DNA from: Helicobacter sp. 16-1353
GTDB taxonomy: Bacteria > Campylobacterota > Campylobacteria > Campylobacterales > Helicobacteraceae
Direction: 5' to 3'
Assembly (NCBI RefSeq): GCF_003288815.1
Contig: NZ_NHYM01000003.1
Coordinates: 120,578 to 184,577, forward strand
Length of the DNA stretch: 64,000 nucleotides
Numbering within the stretch: the first letter of the stretch is position 1; every line of letters starts with the position of its first letter. Both the position numbers and the translations under genes were made by a program. Shown piece by piece: positions 56,671 through 64,000 of the stretch. The notes beneath the pieces were generated by a model. That model worked only from the letters and a program-made list of their open reading frames with translations, did no database searches and was not told where the DNA came from.

Positions 56671-58299
56671 ATGATAGAACGAAATTCCATAGAGCAATTA
56701 AAACAAATTGTTGATATTGTTGATATTGTGGGGAGCTATATCGAGTTAAGACGAGCTGGAGCAAACTATGTGGCTTGTTGCCCTTTTCACGATGAAAAAA
56801 CCCCCAGCTTTGTGGTAAGCCCATCAAAAGGATATTTTAAATGCTATGGTTGTGGCGTAGGCGGGGATAGTATAAGTTTTATTATGCAAAAAGAAAATAT
56901 TGAATTTTATGAAGCTGTCGAAAAACTCGCATATATGGTTAATTTCACTCTTAGTTACACAAAGCAAAGGGGAGATTCTAGCCTAAATAGTTTATTAGAT
57001 AAAATCCTAAAATATTATCAAAAAAATCTAAATTCAAACAAAGAGATTCTGCAATATCTCGCAAATAGAGGCATCACAGGTCAATCCATAGAAAAATTTG
57101 CACTTGGTTATAGTGGAGAGAGCTATGATTTTATAGCATTTTTAAATCAATCTAAATTGCCATTTGATAAGCTCCTAGAGATTGGAATAATAGGCAAAAA
57201 TGAGCGTGGATATTATGCTAAATTCAACTCAAGGATTATGTTTCCTATATATTCGCCAAGTGGCAAGGTTATAGGATTCGGCGGAAGGGTTTTGAGTGGA
57301 GATGTAGCAAAATATATCAACTCACAACAAAGTAAGATTTTTAATAAATCACAGACATTATATGGTTACAATCTCGCTAAAGAAAGTATTTTTAGAGATA
57401 AGAAAATTATTATAACAGAGGGCTATATTGATACGATTATGATGTCTCAAGCTGGATTTACAAACTGCGTTGCGACACTTGGAACAGCTCTTACAAAGGA
57501 GCATTTGCCACTTTTATCAAAAAGCCAAAGTGAGATTCTGCTTTGCTATGATGGTGATAATGCAGGAATAAACGCAGCTTTCAAAGCTTCGCTTTTATTA
57601 GCTGGGAAAGATGGAGGCGTAGTAATCTTTAAAGACAATAAAGACCCAGCAGATATGATTAGAGAAAATAAAATAGCGGAATTAATGAGCCTACTAAACT
57701 CACCCATACCTTTTGTAGAATTTGCTATTGAGCATATTGCAAGTAAATATAATATAAATAACCCACTCCAAAAGGAAAAAGCATTAAAAGAAATAATGGA
57801 GTTTTTTAAAACATTATCCCCAATCTTGCAAGATGAGTATAGATTTTTTATCACTAATAGATTAAAAATATCTCCATTTTTGCTAAAGGTAAAAAATATC
57901 CAAAATACCACACAAAGATTCGATACATCAAATACGCAGATAGTGGAATCTGTGATAATAAAATCTATTTTGGAGAATCCTAACCTACTTGATTTTAGTT
58001 TAGAATATATAAATTCAAATGTTTTTAGTTTTAATAAATATGAATTTGATTGCTTGGTGAAAGGTGATTTTGAGAATGAGAAGTTAATTGGAATCTTAAT
58101 AGATGAATCGATTTTAAAACTTGATGAAAATGCCTTTAAAGAGCAGATTCGAGTATTTATAATAACTTTTTATACGAAAAAAATAAATGAAATCAAGTTG
58201 GATAAAACAATGGATTATAACAATAAAATATCAATCATAAAAGATATACAAGATAAACTAAGAATATTAAAAAGTGGAACTTTGGTTAGAGTAGAGTAG
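56671..58299 (+). CDS. dnaG: DNA primase
   Basis: 542 residues from ATG 56671; an upstream TTG at 56656 would add five. The ATG is preferred because MIERNSIEQL aligns with other Campylobacterota primases and GGA lies 8-10 nt upstream. The CHC2 zinc site is Cys37, His40, Cys58 and Cys61. The TOPRIM core has ITEGYIDTIMM and LCYDGDNAG. The C-terminal helicase-binding part is short, as in this group. Synthesises RNA primers at the fork. Confidence 0.94.
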   Translation: MIERNSIEQLKQIVDIVDIVGSYIELRRAGANYVACCPFHDEKTPSFVVSPSKGYFKCYGCGVGGDSISFIMQKENIEFYEAVEKLAYMVNFTLSYTKQRGDSSLNSLLDKILKYYQKNLNSNKEILQYLANRGITGQSIEKFALGYSGESYDFIAFLNQSKLPFDKLLEIGIIGKNERGYYAKFNSRIMFPIYSPSGKVIGFGGRVLSGDVAKYINSQQSKIFNKSQTLYGYNLAKESIFRDKKIIITEGYIDTIMMSQAGFTNCVATLGTALTKEHLPLLSKSQSEILLCYDGDNAGINAAFKASLLLAGKDGGVVIFKDNKDPADMIRENKIAELMSLLNSPIPFVEFAIEHIASKYNINNPLQKEKALKEIMEFFKTLSPILQDEYRFFITNRLKISPFLLKVKNIQNTTQRFDTSNTQIVESVIIKSILENPNLLDFSLEYINSNVFSFNKYEFDCLVKGDFENEKLIGILIDESILKLDENAFKEQIRVFIITFYTKKINEIKLDKTMDYNNKISIIKDIQDKLRILKSGTLVRVE

Positions 58300-58316
58300 A
58301 GGTGATTAACAATTTC

Positions 58317-58333
58317 TAGAAATGAGATTTCTA
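58317..58333. terminator. Hairpin after dnaG
   Basis: TAGAAAT/ATTTCTA arms with loop GAG, 17 bp beyond the dnaG stop. No T-run follows, so support is partial. Confidence 0.4.
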
Positions 58334-58380
58334 CTTAAAGATTAACATTATTACAGAATCTTTAAGAATAATAAATAGAT

Positions 58381-58394
58381 GGAATACTATTTGC
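58381..58394 (+). promoter_or_regulatory. Sigma-54 promoter of the FlgP-like gene
   Basis: TGGAATACTATTTGCTTT holds GG (58381-58382) and GC (58393-58394) exactly 10 nt apart, 40 bp before the start codon. It differs from the flaB element in only three bases over 18, which ties this lipoprotein operon to RpoN flagellar genes. Confidence 0.8.
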
Positions 58395-58434
58395 TTTATT
58401 TGGTTTTAAATTCTAAATAATGAGGTTTAAGGAT

Positions 58435-59229
58435 ATGTCAAAAGTTAAAATAGGGATAGCAACAAGTTTTTTAATAATATTATCTGGATGTGCGACATTT
58501 GATGATGGTGCGATGGACGAGTCAATGATACCACCATCAGCGAATTATTCACCACTGCAAGCACCAGTTTATCCTCCACTAAATCAACCATATACGCCGA
58601 ATTTATTAAATGATAATGATAGTAGGGTTATGAATATTGATAGGTTAAATGTGGGTGAAGCAAACATAAATGGTAATCCACAAATGCCACAAACAAGAGA
58701 TGTAGAGCAAAATCAGCCAATGAGTCCAAGTGTAGATGTATATATTAGAGACCAAAGAGGGGATTATACGCCAAATTATGTAGCACCAAGTGAGGTTACT
58801 CCTTATACTCAAGCAATTCCTCAAGATGTTACCCCGCCTACGCCACCAAAAGTGCAAGATGATAGTCCGCAAATCATTCCAAATTCCCCAATATTAACGC
58901 CAAGCAATACTATAGAATTAAGTGCTGTTGGTATGGGAGTGGCTCCAGAATCTACCATCTCACCTTCCCAAGCTCTAGCTTTGGCAAAAAGAGCGGCGAT
59001 AGTTGATGCATATAGGCAGATTGGCGAAAAAATGTATGGGATTAGATTGAATGCCCAAGATACTGTAAGAGATATGGTTTTGATTAATTCTGTAGTGAAA
59101 ACAAAGGTAGAGGCTTTGATTAGAAATGCCGAGATAATAGAAACAGTTTATAAAGATGGATTATGTCAAATCACTATGGAATTAAAGCTTGATGGTAAAG
59201 TATGGTATGAGATTCTATCGGATAGTTAA
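58435..59229 (+). CDS. FlgP-like (LPP20 family) lipoprotein
   Basis: 264 residues from ATG 58435, which has GAGG 9 nt upstream; an ATG at 58420 is in frame but lacks a site. The lipobox is LSGC, after a hydrophobic IGIATSFLIIL core. A Pro/Asn-rich region of about 140 residues follows. The last 90 residues (ALALAKRAAIVDAYRQIGEK, then VEALIRNAEII) resemble FlgP of Campylobacter, an outer-membrane disk component of the flagellar motor. The sigma-54 promoter supports the flagellar role. The Pro-rich arm makes it longer than C. jejuni FlgP. Confidence 0.8.
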   Translation: MSKVKIGIATSFLIILSGCATFDDGAMDESMIPPSANYSPLQAPVYPPLNQPYTPNLLNDNDSRVMNIDRLNVGEANINGNPQMPQTRDVEQNQPMSPSVDVYIRDQRGDYTPNYVAPSEVTPYTQAIPQDVTPPTPPKVQDDSPQIIPNSPILTPSNTIELSAVGMGVAPESTISPSQALALAKRAAIVDAYRQIGEKMYGIRLNAQDTVRDMVLINSVVKTKVEALIRNAEIIETVYKDGLCQITMELKLDGKVWYEILSDS

Positions 59230-59238
59230 AAAATAATT

Positions 59239-59763
59239 ATGAAAAATATTTTTAGAGCTAAGAATATTTCTAAAATATTCTTAGTTGGTTTTGTATTAGC
59301 ATTCATCGCTTGTAGTAGTCCGCAAACACCACAAATGCAAGTAGAAAAAATCAATGAAAATGATTTAAAATTGGTTTTAATCAAAACTAATAATATAAAA
59401 TTCTATGATTTTGGCGTCCTTACTACTTCTCCAGAAGTAAGCTTAGAGCTTTTTAAACTTGGTAAATCAATTGGTAAATTTGTGGTAAAAGACCGTGAAA
59501 TATGTTTTAATGATGATTGTGCACCAAAATGGCCTGCAAGTAAAAGCTTTTTTGGACAAGTTGGATATGATAATTTATTTCAAGAGATTCTATTAAAAGA
59601 AGATATTTTTGATGGAATGGGAAAACAAATAGCAGTTAATGGAATCTTAATCCAAAGATTTGATTATGGTGGCGAAGAGATATATTATGAGAGAAGCGAA
59701 AATCGTGTGTATTTTAAAAATTTAACAAATGATGTAACTGTATCCATTGAAAATTACAAATAA
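59239..59763 (+). CDS. Putative lipoprotein, possible FlgQ-position partner
   Basis: 174 residues with a signal peptide and lipobox (FIAC, followed by SS). It starts 9 bp after the FlgP-like gene. The body has KLVLIKTNNIKFYDFGVL, EICFNDDCAPKWPA (two Cys) and GILIQRFDYGGEEIYYERSENRVYF, a beta-rich pattern I do not place in a known family with certainty. In C. jejuni flgP is followed by flgQ; this gene has that position, but similarity cannot be judged by eye. Confidence 0.75.
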   Translation: MKNIFRAKNISKIFLVGFVLAFIACSSPQTPQMQVEKINENDLKLVLIKTNNIKFYDFGVLTTSPEVSLELFKLGKSIGKFVVKDREICFNDDCAPKWPASKSFFGQVGYDNLFQEILLKEDIFDGMGKQIAVNGILIQRFDYGGEEIYYERSENRVYFKNLTNDVTVSIENYK

Positions 59764-59899
59764 CCCTATTTAATTCCTTGTATTTTAGCTATCTATAGCA
59801 TTTGCTTATAGATAGCTACAAGTTAGATTAGAGTTATTTAAGCGATATTTATATTATTAATAAAATTTAGATTATAATACATATTTATTTTAGATTAAT

Positions 59900-59976
59900 G
59901 TGTCCATAGCTCAGCTGAATAGAGCAATAGGTTGCGGTCCTATAGGTCGGGGGTTTGAATCCCTCTGGGCACGCCA
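59900..59976 (+). tRNA. tRNA-Arg, anticodon GCG
   Basis: 77 nt including an encoded CCA. Acceptor arms are GTGTCCA and TGGGCAC, with discriminator G; the D stem is GCTC/GAGC, the anticodon stem ATAGG/CCTAT with loop TTGCGGT, and the T stem GGGGG/CCCTC (one G-T pair) with loop TTTGAAT. The anticodon GCG reads Arg CGC and, by wobble, CGT. Most bacteria use ACG for this box. Confidence 0.92.
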
Positions 59977-60059
59977 TATTCGAATTATTATTCAAATTAT
60001 TTTCTACCACAAATATATTTACTCTAAATCGCTATTCTTTAATGAAATCTCAGTAAAAA

Positions 60060-61403
60060 TTATTGTTCCAAATCTTTTTGGAATCTTTCTATATCAAATG
60101 ATTTATTTAGGTATTTTGCAATTTCTATTGTATCTGTTTTTGCGTTTCCAAGACAGCTTGTAGCACCGGGTGATGGTGTCATATTAAATGTTAGCCCTTT
60201 TTCCGTTATTATTTTTTTCTCGCCCAATTCCAACTTTTTTGCTGTCATATCTATTACTTGTGGTCTTACTTCGCCAAAACCTTTTGCATAGGTTAGTTCG
60301 CTTAATTTTAATGAAGGAATGATTTTTCTTGCATCTTTGATAAATAATTTTTTCCCAATCCAAGGGAGTTCAAACATTACATTTTTTAACGCATAATTGC
60401 GAATCTCACTATCTTTTAGTAAATCAAGAGCAACTTTTAGTGCATCAACCTTAAAATCAATCTTTACTAATTCGCTATTCACATTCCCAAATAAATATTT
60501 TGAACGCTCTAGTTTTGGTATAACTATCGCAGTTGGTCCAAGTCTAGTAACGCCATTTATAGCAATATCAGGGTCGCCATGAAGTGCAGCGAAAGGAAGC
60601 TTTGGATTCTGCACTGTATAAACCTTACCTTTTAGGAGATTTCCCGGCACGAAGTAAAAACTTCCAGCCATAGGCAAACAAGCGATGTCTTTCCCATATC
60701 CTGCATTTTGTGCTAATGTTAGTGAATGCGACCCAGCATTTACAAGAATAAATTTTGCATTAATTTCTCTTTTATCTTTAGCCTTTATATTGTATGTTCC
60801 ATCGGCATTTTGTTTGATATTTAGCACTTTAAAGTTAAGTAAAATTTCACTTTGTTTATTTGCCTTTTGTGCCTCTTTTACAAAGCTTTCGCTTAGTATT
60901 TCAAAATTCATAGCACACCAAGATTCTTTAAACCCAGAGGCTACAACATTCTCACTCCTATCATTTCCATCTGGATTTTCTATTACCTTTGGTTCGATTT
61001 TTTTTACTTCATCTTTTGTAAAAAACTCCAAACCTTGAAAAATTTCTTTAAATTCTTCGTGCCTGTGTTTGATAAATTCACATTCCTCATCACCAATGCC
61101 TATTGCTAGTTTTTGCATTTTAAAGATGGCTTTATTTTGCAAACCTTTTGCTAAAGCGTAATGCTTTACTTTATCCGCTGCAACCTTTACTTTAGATGCT
61201 TTTTGCGAAGTATAATTTGTTTCAATTGAGCCATCGTGTATTGTCTGTGAATTAGCCTTTGAACTTGAGCTTATAGTCGCTAGCTTGTCGCATTTCTCTA
61301 GTAATACAACTTTGTCTATATTAGTATATTCACTAATCGTCCAAAACGCAGCACAGCCTGAAACCCCACCACCAATTATTGCAACATCAAAATTATTATC
61401 CAA
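60060..61403 (-). CDS. mqo: Malate:quinone oxidoreductase
   Basis: 447 residues, close in pattern to H. pylori Mqo: FAD site [13 protein letters not shown], then [55 protein letters not shown] and [14 protein letters not shown]. Oxidises malate to oxaloacetate with electrons to menaquinone at the membrane. It lies 18 bp after znuC, so it may be read through from the metal-uptake operon, though the functions are unrelated. Confidence 0.92.
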   Translation of the reverse strand: MDNNFDVAIIGGGVSGCAAFWTISEYTNIDKVVLLEKCDKLATISSSSKANSQTIHDGSIETNYTSQKASKVKVAADKVKHYALAKGLQNKAIFKMQKLAIGIGDEECEFIKHRHEEFKEIFQGLEFFTKDEVKKIEPKVIENPDGNDRSENVVASGFKESWCAMNFEILSESFVKEAQKANKQSEILLNFKVLNIKQNADGTYNIKAKDKREINAKFILVNAGSHSLTLAQNAGYGKDIACLPMAGSFYFVPGNLLKGKVYTVQNPKLPFAALHGDPDIAINGVTRLGPTAIVIPKLERSKYLFGNVNSELVKIDFKVDALKVALDLLKDSEIRNYALKNVMFELPWIGKKLFIKDARKIIPSLKLSELTYAKGFGEVRPQVIDMTAKKLELGEKKIITEKGLTFNMTPSPGATSCLGNAKTDTIEIAKYLNKSFDIERFQKDLEQ

Positions 61404-61421
61404 TTTTATCTCCTTAACATA

Positions 61422-62168
61422 TTAAATACTTTGCTGAATATATTGATTAATTGCCTCTATCTCACAAAAATGCCCATCAATACTAAGATTATTTTTTACT
61501 AGTTTATGGCTTATTAGCTCTTTATTGACGAATAAAACATCACTTGCACATTCAAGTAAAATAGAAATATCGTGACTGATGACTATTATAGTATGATTAG
61601 CATTTATTTGTTTTAATAATTTATAAATTTCTTTTTGGGTTGGCATATCGATGTTTGAAGTTGGCTCATCAAATATTAAAAGTTTAGGATTCCCACATAA
61701 GGCTCTAGCTATCAATACTCGCTGTCTTTGACCGCCTGAAAGGTCTCCTATTTTTCTAAATTTAAGATTTTCTATTCCTAGTTTTTCCATAATATTTATG
61801 GCTTCTTTTTTATCATTTTTTGATATTTTATAACCAAATTTCTTTTTTTCTAAAAAGCCCATAAGGACGACATCAATAGCTTGTATAGGAAAATCTTTAT
61901 TGATACTAGTATCTTGTGGAGTATAGCCAATTAGACTATTTTTGTTAAATAAAGTTACATTTGGATATTTTATTTTTCCATCACTTGGTTTTAAAAGTCG
62001 TAATAGAATCTTAGCTAGAGTGCTTTTACCGCCACCATTTGGACCTATTAAGGCTAGAAAATCACCTTCATTTACGCTAAAGTTGATATTTTCTAAAACC
62101 AAATCTTTATCGTATCTAAAGTTGATATTCTCACAAACTAGCATAGTTTTATCTATTTGCTCTTTCAT
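61422..62168 (-). CDS. znuC: Metal ABC transporter ATP-binding protein
   Basis: 248 residues. Walker A GPNGGGKST (42-50), Q-loop TPQDTSIN, signature LSGGQ (143-147), Walker B LLIFDEP (163-169) and the SHD switch His. It is 8 bp after the zinc-binding protein gene. The expected permease is absent here but present at 51425. The pattern fits zinc or manganese importers. Confidence 0.9.
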   Translation of the reverse strand: MKEQIDKTMLVCENINFRYDKDLVLENINFSVNEGDFLALIGPNGGGKSTLAKILLRLLKPSDGKIKYPNVTLFNKNSLIGYTPQDTSINKDFPIQAIDVVLMGFLEKKKFGYKISKNDKKEAINIMEKLGIENLKFRKIGDLSGGQRQRVLIARALCGNPKLLIFDEPTSNIDMPTQKEIYKLLKQINANHTIIVISHDISILLECASDVLFVNKELISHKLVKNNLSIDGHFCEIEAINQYIQQSI

Positions 62169-62176
62169 ATTTTAGT

Positions 62177-63112
62177 CTAGTTTTTTGCTATTTCTTGTAA
62201 AAAACTTACTAGATTATTTAGCCAATCATAGCTTAATGGGTCTGCAACTTTTACTTCTATATTTGCTTCCTCTGCGATACTTCTTGCACTTTTTTGTGAA
62301 AATTGTGGTTGAACGAATATAACCTTAATATCATTATCTTTTATTATTTCTAATATTTTCTTTGTATGTGCTATTTTGGCTTCCTTGCCATCTTCTTCAA
62401 TGGCATATTCTGTCAAACCTAATTCATTTGCTATATAGCTCCACGCAGGGTGAAAAACTAAAAATGCTTTTTTATTATTCTTAAATAATTGTTGGGAATC
62501 CTCATATGCTTTGTCAATCTCATCTAAAAAGTTAGCTAGATTTTTTTGGTAAATTTCAGCATTTTTGGAATCTAGGGAGATGAGAGATTCTGCTATTTGC
62601 GTAGCGTGTAGTTTGGATAGAATAAATGATAGCCAAATATGTGGCGGGTGATTGTGATGGTGGTCGTCGTTGTGGTCGTGAGATTCTCCATCGTGGCTAT
62701 GATGCGAATGATTATGGTGGTCGTGGCTATGGTGGTCGTGATGTGCGTGGCTATGCGATTCATTATGATTATCGTCTGTAAATTTTTCCAAATATTTTTC
62801 CAAATCACCATCTTTTAATGGTTGGATTATCTTCATATCTGGATTAACACTTTTAAATCTCTCAAGCCAAGCATCTTCAAAAGGCATTCCTATGTAGAAA
62901 TATGCTACGGATTTGCTTAGGTTTTTAAGCTGGTTAATCGATGGCTCGTAGGTTTCAGGGCTTTTGCCTTTTTGAACCATAATATTTACATCAACCAAAT
63001 CCCCAGCTATTTTTTTTACGAAAAAAGCCTGTGGGATAACACTAACACTAACATTCATATTTGCATTTAATGCAACACATAGCCCAACAATAGCTATCAA
63101 CATTCTAATCAT
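62177..63112 (-). CDS. znuA: Zinc-type periplasmic metal-binding protein with His-rich loop
   Basis: 311 residues. The signal peptide covers about 1-18 (MIRMLIAIVGLCVALNA). The A-I cluster fold includes GKSPETYEPS and later PPHIWLS with the metal His at 158, AFLVFHPAWSYIANELGL with a second His, and VADPLSYDWL. Between 116 and 158 it has about twenty His with Asp/Ser, the loop that marks zinc ZnuA proteins and acts as metal collector or sensor. First gene of znuA-znuC(-mqo). Its promoter is in the 60 bp upstream; no clear Zur site. Confidence 0.92.
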   Translation of the reverse strand: MIRMLIAIVGLCVALNANMNVSVSVIPQAFFVKKIAGDLVDVNIMVQKGKSPETYEPSINQLKNLSKSVAYFYIGMPFEDAWLERFKSVNPDMKIIQPLKDGDLEKYLEKFTDDNHNESHSHAHHDHHSHDHHNHSHHSHDGESHDHNDDHHHNHPPHIWLSFILSKLHATQIAESLISLDSKNAEIYQKNLANFLDEIDKAYEDSQQLFKNNKKAFLVFHPAWSYIANELGLTEYAIEEDGKEAKIAHTKKILEIIKDNDIKVIFVQPQFSQKSARSIAEEANIEVKVADPLSYDWLNNLVSFLQEIAKN

Positions 63113-63292
63113 AAATTATCCTTGCAAGAATTAATACCCAAATGATACTTGGTAAATAAAAACAAAAATCTAGCATAAAATAAATTAAACTTTCTTGACC
63201 TTATGTATTTCACTATAAACTTTATTGTTATTTGGCATTAAGCTACTATTTAAAGAAAAGCTAGAATCTTTATTAAGACATTTAAGAATATT

Positions 63293-63345
63293 TAGAATTT
63301 AACTTTATCTATTGTGGCACGAGAGATTATTTTATTTGAAATAAA
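63293..63345 (-). pseudogene. Pilin 3' remnant, distal copy of locus C
   Basis: Encodes KIISRATIDKVKF and a stop on the minus strand; almost the same DNA is at 16446-16500, 47 kb away. No start or signal sequence. Confidence 0.8.
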
Positions 63346-63518
63346 AGAGTTGATAATGGAATCCTAAATATTAGATTAATCTATAAAGCTAATAATTTTA
63401 TAAGATTCTAAGATTCCAACCATCTTTATCTAGAATCTCCAAATATATTTCAATAAACTTTAGTTTTAAAGAAAAACTAGAATCTTTTAGAATATTTATT
63501 TAAGAATTATTTGAAGTT

Positions 63519-63546
63519 TATATTAAGGGATTAAGCCCTTAATATA
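63519..63546. repeat. Pilin-associated hairpin, second copy at locus C
   Basis: 11-bp arms (TATATTAAGGG / CCCTTAATATA) with a 6-nt loop, next to the remnant at 63551, as in the intact genes. Confidence 0.8.
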
Positions 63547-63550
63547 GTAA

Positions 63551-63680
63551 GATTTAGAACTTAACTGCACCTTATATCAAGTGGGATTATTATATTAGAA
63601 TCACTTGGATTTAAGAATCTCTAGGATTATTACATAAATAGCACTAGTTCTACTATAAGCAAAAGTTGATAGTGGAATCC
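63551..63680 (-). pseudogene. Pilin 3' remnant, proximal copy of locus C
   Basis: The best preserved remnant: the last ~65 bp are about 85% like pilin B with small indels, and the adjoining part (AGGATTATTACATAAATAGC on the plus strand) aligns with the pilin A region for VLCDNLKNS. Frameshifts and stops block translation. Confidence 0.8.
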
Positions 63681-63896
63681 TAATATTAGATTAATACATC
63701 TAAATCTTTAAATTATTTAATAATTTTATAAGATTCCCATAATCAAAATTATTTAAGATTCTAGCTATCTTTATTTAGAATCTATAAATATATTTCAATA
63801 AACTTTAATTTTAAAGAAAAACTAGAATCTTTAAAATATATTAGTAATTATAAGTTTTAGAATATTTAGAATATTTATTTAAGCATTATTTGAAGT

Positions 63897-63927
63897 TTAT
63901 ATTAAGGGATTAAGTCCCTTAATATAA
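63897..63927. terminator. Pilin-associated hairpin, locus C
   Basis: Identical 13-bp arms and TTAAG loop as at 16705 and 33533, starting 6 nt after the stop of the pilin running off the right edge. Confidence 0.7.
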
Positions 63928-63933
63928 TAAGAT

Positions 63934-64000
63934 TTAGAATTTAACTGCACCTGTTGTAGCAAGTGGGATAATTCTATTAGAATTGCTTGGATAGGAATCT
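63934..64000 (-). CDS. Type IV prepilin (pilin C), 5' part outside the window
   Basis: Only the last 21 codons and stop are inside. They read DSYPSNSNRIIPLATTGAVKF, the same as the end of pilin B, with the same DNA over the stop and hairpin. That the missing part is an intact pilin is inferred from the undamaged frame. Confidence 0.75.
   Translation of the reverse strand, partial: DSYPSNSNRIIPLATTGAVKF

Larger units (their letters stand above)
63113..63933. repeat. Array of decayed pilin copies downstream of pilin C
   Basis: 821 bp without an intact gene. From right to left: hairpin of pilin C (63897-63927), spacer (63776-63896), a longer pilin remnant (63551-63680), hairpin (63519-63546), spacer (63428-63518), a short remnant (63293-63345), and a scrap of a further spacer (about 63215-63292) without its hairpin. 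The spacer runs AAGCATTATTTGAAGTTTA and AAAGAAAAACTAGAATCTTT also occur at loci A and B. The left end, next to znuA, is ordinary AT-rich promoter DNA. Confidence 0.8.

Noticed and set aside
59900..60163. Open frame starting MSIAQLNRAIGCG
   Set aside because: It begins inside the tRNA-Arg gene and is the usual translated tRNA artefact; it has no ribosome site and then overlaps the convergent mqo.
62593..62811. Thr/Ile-rich open frame on the minus strand
   Set aside because: It is the shifted reading of the His-rich loop of znuA; the repeat codons keep all frames open.
63113..63933. Possible CRISPR-like array
   Set aside because: The repeats are pilin 3' ends, hairpins and spacers of unequal length, not short regular repeats with unique spacers, and no cas genes are present.

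Overview
The window looks like chromosomal DNA of a Campylobacterota member close to Helicobacter, most likely an enterohepatic-type species rather than H. pylori itself. The DNA is AT-rich and TTG starts are common. Several loci match known Helicobacter arrangements: porGDAB, flaB followed by a Maf gene, nikR divergent from exbB-exbD-tonB, hefABC, a Helicobacter-type mqo, and argF-(132 aa gene)-hemN. Unlike H. pylori it has purE and purL, nrfHA ammonifying nitrite reductase, and a type IV pilin/PilT set. I see no rRNA, CRISPR array, insertion sequence or prophage. There is one tRNA gene.

Layout. 1-10 kb: end of an unknown gene, tpiA, a 549-bp palindrome-rich spacer, fabI, the porGDAB operon, a HAD phosphatase and a MATE exporter, a PilT-type ATPase and a divergent pilin. 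10-20 kb: nrfHA, rmuC, a YihY-type membrane protein, pilin locus A with decayed copies, a DUF89 gene, purE and an MFS transporter. 20-34 kb: polyamine genes (nspC, an agmatine deiminase), gatB, tsaD, the flaB-maf flagellar pair, topA-bioB and pilin locus B. 34-40 kb: molybdopterin genes (moeA-moaD-moaE-mobB-mog, with moaC separate) and purL. 40-48 kb: hefABC efflux, an MnmC-like methyltransferase, TonB-ExbD-ExbB and NikR. 48-56 kb: an FkbM methyltransferase cut by a C9 tract, a D12-class DNA adenine methyltransferase with a 100-residue Ser/Glu insertion, a metal ABC permease, an Fe-S protein, hemN and argF. 56-64 kb: dnaG, a FlgP-like lipoprotein pair behind a sigma-54 promoter, tRNA-Arg(GCG), mqo, znuC-znuA and pilin locus C running off the right edge.

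The most striking feature is a dispersed pilin family. Locus A (16.7-17.3 kb), locus B (33.5-34.2 kb) and locus C (63.9 kb onward) share nearly identical 3' ends and a 13-bp-arm hairpin just past the stop codon. A and B also share 5' ends and an A-tract promoter. Their central regions differ. Downstream of each gene lie decayed pilin 3' fragments, each again tied to a copy or partial copy of the hairpin. This architecture would fit repeated duplication and gene conversion, and possibly surface variation.

Two other variability signals stand out. One is the poly-C tract that switches the FkbM gene off in this sequence. The other is proliferation of GAATC/GATTC words, which pair up into hairpins between genes and encode Glu-Ser-rich tracts inside several proteins. 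Regulatory sites supported by sequence are two sigma-54 promoters (flaB, flgP-like), a NikR-like operator, a Crp/Fnr-type box near nrfH, and the shared pilin promoter.
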